Assembly (NCBI GenBank): GCA_900545275.1
Contig: UQYG01000004.1
Location: 62,001 to 126,000, forward strand
Origin: an uncultured Sutterella sp.
GTDB taxonomy: Bacteria; Pseudomonadota; Gammaproteobacteria; Burkholderiales; Burkholderiaceae_F
Length of the DNA stretch: 64,000 nt
Reading direction: 5' to 3'
In this document: positions 60,252-64,000 of the stretch, in pieces
How positions within the stretch are numbered: the first letter of the stretch is position 1
How the letters are laid out: each line of letters begins with the position of its first letter
Translations under genes and position numbers: made by a program
Notes under the pieces: model-generated
Databases searched by the model: none
Told to the model about the DNA's origin: nothing
The model's input: only the letters and a program-made list of their open reading frames with translations

Positions 60252-61808
60252 ATGAGTGACATCAATCTTGCTCGTCGCAGCTTCCTGAAGTCCGGCGCCG
60301 CCGTCGCCGCCACGCTCATGGCCAGCGCCGCCGCCAATGCCGGCATTCCCGCCGCCAAGGTTCAGAAGTGGGACGAAGAATACGACGTCGTGATCATCGG
60401 CTCGGGCTTTGCCGGCATGGCTTGCGCCCTCAAGGCCGGTCGCGCCGGCCTCAAGGTTCTCATCCTTGAAAAGATGCCCGTCGTCGGCGGCAACTCCGCC
60501 ATCTGCGGCGGCAACGTCGCCTGCCCGGTCAACCCCGTTCAGGCCGCCCAGGGCATCAAGGACAGCAAGGAACTCTTCATCGCCGACTGCCTGAAGGACG
60601 GCCTCGGCATCAACCACACCGAACTCCTCGCCACGATCGCCGACCGCTGCAACGACACGATCAAGATGGTCGTCGACTGCGGCTGCGAATTCGTGCCCAA
60701 CAAGATGCTCTTCGAAGCCGGCCACTCGGTTCCGCGCTCCTATGAAATCAAGGCCGGTACGGGCTCGGGCTACATCCGTCCGATGGAAGCCGAATTGAAG
60801 AAGATCCCGACCGTCACGATCCGCACGCGCTGCAAGATGGACGACTTCGTCGTCGACGAAACGGGCGCCGTGGTCGGCATCACGGCCCGCACGGGTTATC
60901 GCTTCAACGCCAAGCTCGTCAACGACGACCGTGAAAACAAGACCGGCAAAGCCGTCACGATCCGCGCCAAGAAGGGCGTGATGCTCGCCGCCGGCGGCTT
61001 CTCCCGCGACATCGAATTCCGTCAGGCTCAGGACCCGCGCGTCGTTCCCTCGACCGACTCGACGAACCAGCCCGGCGCCACGGCCGGCGTCCTGATCAAG
61101 GCCATGGGCATCGGCGCTCTCCCGATCCAGCTTTGCTGGCTGCAGTTCCTCCCGTACTGCAACCCGCGTGAAAAGGGCTTCGGCGTTTCCGTGAACTTCA
61201 CGAACCACGCCTGCATGGACTACGGCGTCGTCGTCGACCGCAAGACCGGCAAGCGCTTCATGGACGAACACGCCGGCCGCAAGATTAAGTCCGACGCCCT
61301 CTTCCAGGTCATCGGCACGGACGAAAACTACCCGATCGCCGTGTGCGACCAGGCCATCGTCGACGCGATCAACCCGTCCTTCGTGAAGCTGCCGCTCGAA
61401 ATGGGCACCGTCAAGAAGTTCAACACCCTTGAAGAACTTGCCGACCACTTCAAGATCAACAAGGCTCCGTTCCTTGAAGAAGTCAAGAAGTTCAACGGCT
61501 ACGTCGCCGCGGGCGAAGACAAGGACTTCCACCGCATCCTGAAGTTCAACAACGGTCTGAACGTTTCGAAGGCCCCGTTCTACGGCATCGAAGTTTCGCC
61601 GAAGATCCACCACACGATGGGCGGCGTGCTCATCAACACGAAGGCTCAGGTGATCTCCGCCACGACCGGCCAGCCCATCAAGGGTCTCTATGCCGGCGGC
61701 GAAATCACGGGCGGTGTGCACGGCGCTTCCCGCCTCGGCACGGTCGCCGTGATCGACGCCCTCACCTTCGGCATGATCGCCGGTGAAGAATTCGCCAAGA
61801 TGGCCTAA
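60252..61808 (+). CDS. Flavocytochrome c flavoprotein subunit (fumarate/urocanate reductase-like)
   Basis: A 518-residue periplasmic FAD reductase. A Tat signal is visible at INLARRSFLKSGAAVAA. The FAD motif is VVIIGSGFAGMACALKAGR. Active-site blocks are intact: RFMDEHAGRKIKSDAL keeps the Arg expected as proton donor, IHHTMGGVLINTK keeps both His, and GGEITGGVHGASRLG keeps the late Arg. The substrate may be fumarate, urocanate or another enoate and cannot be fixed by eye. Heme motifs are absent; a tetraheme cytochrome gene follows 91 bases later. The divergent kinase-regulator genes probably control it. Confidence 0.92.
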   Translation: MSDINLARRSFLKSGAAVAATLMASAAANAGIPAAKVQKWDEEYDVVIIGSGFAGMACALKAGRAGLKVLILEKMPVVGGNSAICGGNVACPVNPVQAAQGIKDSKELFIADCLKDGLGINHTELLATIADRCNDTIKMVVDCGCEFVPNKMLFEAGHSVPRSYEIKAGTGSGYIRPMEAELKKIPTVTIRTRCKMDDFVVDETGAVVGITARTGYRFNAKLVNDDRENKTGKAVTIRAKKGVMLAAGGFSRDIEFRQAQDPRVVPSTDSTNQPGATAGVLIKAMGIGALPIQLCWLQFLPYCNPREKGFGVSVNFTNHACMDYGVVVDRKTGKRFMDEHAGRKIKSDALFQVIGTDENYPIAVCDQAIVDAINPSFVKLPLEMGTVKKFNTLEELADHFKINKAPFLEEVKKFNGYVAAGEDKDFHRILKFNNGLNVSKAPFYGIEVSPKIHHTMGGVLINTKAQVISATTGQPIKGLYAGGEITGGVHGASRLGTVAVIDALTFGMIAGEEFAKMA

Positions 61809-61832
61809 TTCTTAATCGACTCTCTCCTTCGC

Positions 61833-61862
61833 GAGCCGTCCGGAGACCGCTCCGGGCGGCTC
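61833..61862 (+). terminator. Hairpin between the flavoprotein and cytochrome genes
   Basis: GAGCCGTCCGGAG pairs with CTCCGGGCGGCTC around a short loop with a slight mismatch, followed by GTTTGG. The weak T-tract suggests an attenuator or processing hairpin rather than a full stop. Confidence 0.55.
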
Positions 61863-61899
61863 GTTTGGTCTCCAATCCCGTTCTCCAAGATCCTTCATC

Positions 61900-62241
61900 A
61901 TGAAAAAGACCCCGATCCTCGCCGCGCTCGTCGCCGCTCTCTTCGCGGTTTCCTCGGCCTACGCCGCCGAAAACCTCGCCGACCGCCACGCCAAGCTCGG
62001 CTTCAAATGCGAAACCTGCCACGCCGGTCAGGCGACGCCCTCCGAACCCCCGATGGAAGCCTGCACGGGCTGCCATCAGATCGAAGCCCTCGTGGAAAAG
62101 ACGAAGAACGTCAAGCCCACGAACCCGCACGTTTCGCCCCACTACGGCAACACGCTCGAATGCGTCAATTGCCACATGATGCACGGCGAAAGCACGAACT
62201 TCTGCGACCAGTGCCATCAGTTCAACTTCAAGATGCCCTGA
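61900..62241 (+). CDS. Periplasmic tetraheme cytochrome c (electron donor to the flavoprotein)
   Basis: A 113-residue precursor with a 22-residue signal peptide (LAALVAALFAVSSAYA). It has four CxxCH sites: CETCH, CTGCH, CVNCH and CDQCH. This is the small tetraheme module fused to the flavin domain in Shewanella Fcc3, here encoded separately. It would pass electrons from a quinol dehydrogenase of NapC/CymA type to the flavoprotein; no such gene lies in the window. It has little ribosome site of its own. Confidence 0.93.
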   Translation: MKKTPILAALVAALFAVSSAYAAENLADRHAKLGFKCETCHAGQATPSEPPMEACTGCHQIEALVEKTKNVKPTNPHVSPHYGNTLECVNCHMMHGESTNFCDQCHQFNFKMP

Positions 62242-62311
62242 TCGCTTTCGAACGCATCCCCGCCTTTGGCCGCGCCGCGCGATCCTCTTCCGTGCGGCGC
62301 GTCCCTCTCGG

Positions 62312-62350
62312 ACCGCAGACGTCTATTCAACGTCTGCGGTCTCTTTTTCT
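62312..62350 (+). terminator. Rho-independent terminator of the flavocytochrome genes
   Basis: ACCGCAGACG (62312-62321) pairs exactly with CGTCTGCGGT (62331-62340), followed by CTCTTTTTCTT. It lies between the cytochrome and the convergent tautomerase gene. Confidence 0.92.
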
Positions 62351-62458
62351 TCTCATTTCGACCCCGAAAAGCAAAAGGCGGCCCCGTCCGGCCGTCCCTT
62401 GCGAAAGACCGACCGTTCGGCAACCGCCTTTCGTGTTTCTCAACAAGAAATCCTGAAC

Positions 62459-62686
62459 TCAGTTCTTCCGTACCGCCTCCTTCTTTTCCGCCCGGATCAC
62501 ATCGACCGGCTTTCCGCCTATGCCCCAGTTCTCCATCGGGACTTCCTCGATCGTCACGACGGTCGTCGCGGGGTTCTTCCCGAGGGTCTCGGCCAGGAGT
62601 TTCGTGACGCCCTCGATGAGCTGCGCCTTTTGCGCACGCGTGGGCGCTTCCCGCCCGCCGGTAAGCCGAATGTGCACGTACGGCAT
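62459..62686 (-). CDS. 4-oxalocrotonate tautomerase-family protein
   Basis: A 75-residue tautomerase. The catalytic Pro is residue 2 (MPYVHIRLTGG), exposed after Met removal, and the beta-alpha-beta layout with QKAQLIEGVTKLLAETLGK is typical. AAGGAG precedes the ATG at 62686. The size is normal for the family. The substrate is unknown. It is divergent from dps, sharing the region that holds a Fur-like site. Confidence 0.9.
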   Translation of the reverse strand: MPYVHIRLTGGREAPTRAQKAQLIEGVTKLLAETLGKNPATTVVTIEEVPMENWGIGGKPVDVIRAEKKEAVRKN

Positions 62687-62788
62687 GACATGCTCCTTAT
62701 CAGTTGAAAAACGTTCGCTCAGACTAGCGCTTTTTCCGGGCGCCGTCGAGAACGCCGTCCCGACGATTGAGCAAAGCTCTTCCCGACA

Positions 62789-62812
62789 TAGATAATTAAT
62801 AACGATTATCTA
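62789..62812. promoter_or_regulatory. Fur-box-like operator upstream of dps
   Basis: TAGATAAT (62789-62796) and its exact reverse complement ATTATCTA (62805-62812) flank eight bases. The middle part resembles the Fur consensus GATAATGATAATCATTATC. It touches the -35 region of the dps promoter. Iron-dependent control is inference. Confidence 0.6.
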
Positions 62813-62841
62813 TTGCTTTCTATGCTTCGATAGGTTAGTAT
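62813..62841 (+). promoter_or_regulatory. Candidate dps promoter
   Basis: TTGCTT (62813-62818) and TAGTAT (62836-62841) are 17 bases apart. A short inverted repeat (GTTAG/CTAAC) overlaps the -10. The Fur-like site abuts the -35. Confidence 0.45.
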
Positions 62842-62920
62842 TTACCTAACGAAACACAATGAGTGTTTAACAAAAACTATTTAGGCGGATACGTCAAAGA
62901 ATCCGCAAGGAGTACGAATC

Positions 62921-63370
62921 ATGACGAAGCTTCTCAACACCTATCTCGCCAACCTCGCGCTTTGGCAGCTGAAGCTCCACAACTACCACTGGAACGTCAC
63001 GGGCCGCATGTTCGTCGCCGTGCACGAATACACCGAAAAACTCTACGACGAAGCCTTCGATCAGTTCGACGCCGTCGCAGAAGTCCTGAAGATGCGAGGC
63101 GAAATGCCTCTCGTCACCTCGGCCGAATATCAGGCCGCCGCCACGATCAAGGAAGTCGAGGGCCGCGCCTACACGGTCGCCGAAGTCCTCGCGGGCGTCG
63201 AAGCCGACATGAAGCTCATGCGCGACCTGGCGCTGGAAATCCGCAAGAACGCGGCCGAAGCCGACGACTTCCAGGTGCAGGCCCTTATGGAAGGTTACCT
63301 CGAAGGCTACGCCAAGCAGCTCTGGTTCCTGCGCGCCATGAAGGAAGACTGCTGCTGCAAGAGCGAATAA
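62921..63370 (+). CDS. dps: Dps-family ferritin-like DNA-protection protein
   Basis: A 149-residue ferritin-like protein that oxidises and stores iron in a 12-mer and protects DNA. The ferroxidase region is visible: LHNYHWNVTGRMFVAVHEYT (His ligands), then KLYDEAFDQFDAVAE (Asp/Glu ligands). AAGGAG precedes the ATG. The protein lacks a long Lys-rich N-terminal tail, so tight DNA binding is not assured. It ends with three adjacent Cys (EDCCCKSE), unusual for Dps. The promoter region carries a Fur-like operator. Confidence 0.9.
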   Translation: MTKLLNTYLANLALWQLKLHNYHWNVTGRMFVAVHEYTEKLYDEAFDQFDAVAEVLKMRGEMPLVTSAEYQAAATIKEVEGRAYTVAEVLAGVEADMKLMRDLALEIRKNAAEADDFQVQALMEGYLEGYAKQLWFLRAMKEDCCCKSE

Positions 63371-63402
63371 GACGTTCGCTCCTCAAATCGGAATAGTGTA
63401 AA

Positions 63403-63433
63403 AGCCCGCCGCGGTTCGGTCCCGCGGCGGGCT
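63403..63433 (-). terminator. GC-rich hairpin between dps and the nitrobindin-like gene
   Basis: AGCCCGCCGCG (63403-63413) pairs exactly with CGCGGCGGGCT (63423-63433). Read on the minus strand TTTTACAC follows, so it suits the minus-strand gene ending at 63478; it may act in both directions. Confidence 0.65.
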
Positions 63434-63477
63434 ACGGCGTTCCGGATGTCGGCGCGGACAGCGCAGCGCCCTTTGTT

Positions 63478-64000
63478 TTATTGAGGATTGCGGTTCATCA
63501 AACCTTCCATGATCATCGCCGGATTCGGACGCGGCGCCTCGATCATGTGCAGGTGGTTCGTGTCGGTGTGCTCAAATTCGCCCTTGACGCCCGGAATGAC
63601 GAGGATCGTCACCTGTTCGTAGTCGAAGGTTCCGTCGGGATTGAAGCGGAACTGAATCTCCCAGCTCTTCGTATTGAAGGCTTCTTCCAGGAAGGGGTTC
63701 GAGCAGATGCCGTTCACGAGGTTTCCGCGCTCGGCGCGCAGCGTGATGGTCTTGGCACCGGGCTCGGCCGTGCCTTCAGCCATCGCGATCTGACCGCGCG
63801 GAATCGCGAGCGTCATGTAGATCTTCTTCGTTTCGGGCTCCCATAGGAGATAGCCCACCTGATCGTGGAAGGCGTTGAGTTCGCCCGGCTTCGTGATGTA
63901 GACGTGATAGCGCAGACCGTAAAAAACCTGCGGACCGTTGTTCTGCGCGTCGATCACTTCGAAGGTCCACGTTTCGTGATAGGGCTCCGCGACGGGGCCC
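63478..64000 (-). CDS. Nitrobindin-like / FABP-type heme-binding domain protein (partial)
   Basis: The frame stays open to the window edge, so the N terminus is missing; at least 174 residues are present. The visible part has YHETWTFEVID, FYGLRYHVYITKPGELNAFH, then QVGYLLWEPETKKIYMTLAI and PRGQIAMAEG, the beta-barrel pattern of the THAP4/nitrobindin-like DUF1794 group. LHMIEAPRPN lies close to the end. Characterised relatives bind heme and react with nitric oxide species; whether the heme-ligand His is kept cannot be decided here. A hairpin follows the stop. Confidence 0.78.
   Translation of the reverse strand, partial: GPVAEPYHETWTFEVIDAQNNGPQVFYGLRYHVYITKPGELNAFHDQVGYLLWEPETKKIYMTLAIPRGQIAMAEGTAEPGAKTITLRAERGNLVNGICSNPFLEEAFNTKSWEIQFRFNPDGTFDYEQVTILVIPGVKGEFEHTDTNHLHMIEAPRPNPAMIMEGLMNRNPQ

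Overview
The window is about 62-64% GC and densely coded. It looks like the chromosome of an anaerobic or microaerobic betaproteobacterium of the Sutterellaceae type (Sutterella, Parasutterella and relatives). The grounds are inference: a napDAGHB nitrate reductase operon, Tat-exported flavocytochrome-c-like reductases with a separate small tetraheme cytochrome, a TtrS/TtrR-like two-component pair, recCBD, gluQ and leuCD. No rRNA, tRNA, CRISPR array or prophage was seen. One IS200/IS605-type element is present.

Layout. 1-1991: end of leuC, then leuD and a terminator. 2019-5083 (minus): APC permease followed by a YtcJ-like amidohydrolase. 5681-6370 (minus): a single ORF joining a LysR DNA-binding domain to the C-terminal end of a flavocytochrome reductase. 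6425-15871 (minus): recC-recB-recD. 16307-24980: LysR regulator, aldo/keto reductase, two MFS exporters, a cysteine-desulfidase-like protein, and a GntR / hydroxyacid dehydrogenase / XRE group. 25052-29671: gluQ, a DMT transporter and a methyltransferase-HNH nuclease fusion with overlapping genes, then a WYL regulator. 29764-35531: nitroreductase plus an MFP / double-ATPase / two-permease ABC exporter of YbhGFSR type. 35891-38119: amino-acid binding protein and isoaspartyl dipeptidase, divergent. 38480-43505: napDAGHB. 43602-43832: a broken histidine kinase end. 43921-47117: MMPL exporter plus DUF3261-like lipoprotein. 47308-50697: an unrecognised 501-residue protein, serB, a candidate small RNA and a secreted Asp/Arg-rich protein. 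50745-52535: the IS element. 52698-55907: cstA and an exported flavodoxin-fold protein. 55970-62241: a respiratory locus of FAD protein, response regulator and sensor kinase on the minus strand, facing a flavocytochrome flavoprotein and tetraheme cytochrome on the plus strand. 62459-64000: tautomerase, Dps behind a Fur-like site, and a nitrobindin-like protein cut by the window edge.

How it fits together. Much of the window concerns respiration with periplasmic acceptors. Nap takes electrons through NapG/NapH. The sensor kinase probably detects a substrate outside the cytoplasm and drives the divergent flavocytochrome genes, probably through two CCAAGGTATGT repeats in the shared promoter region. 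Candidates for less described biology are the methyltransferase-HNH fusion beside a WYL regulator, the exported flavodoxin-fold protein carrying a flavinylation-like motif, the LysR-flavocytochrome chimera, the orphan MMPL/DUF3261 pair, and the oppositely charged extensions on RecB and RecC. All function calls come from reading motifs and general family knowledge; no database search was possible.
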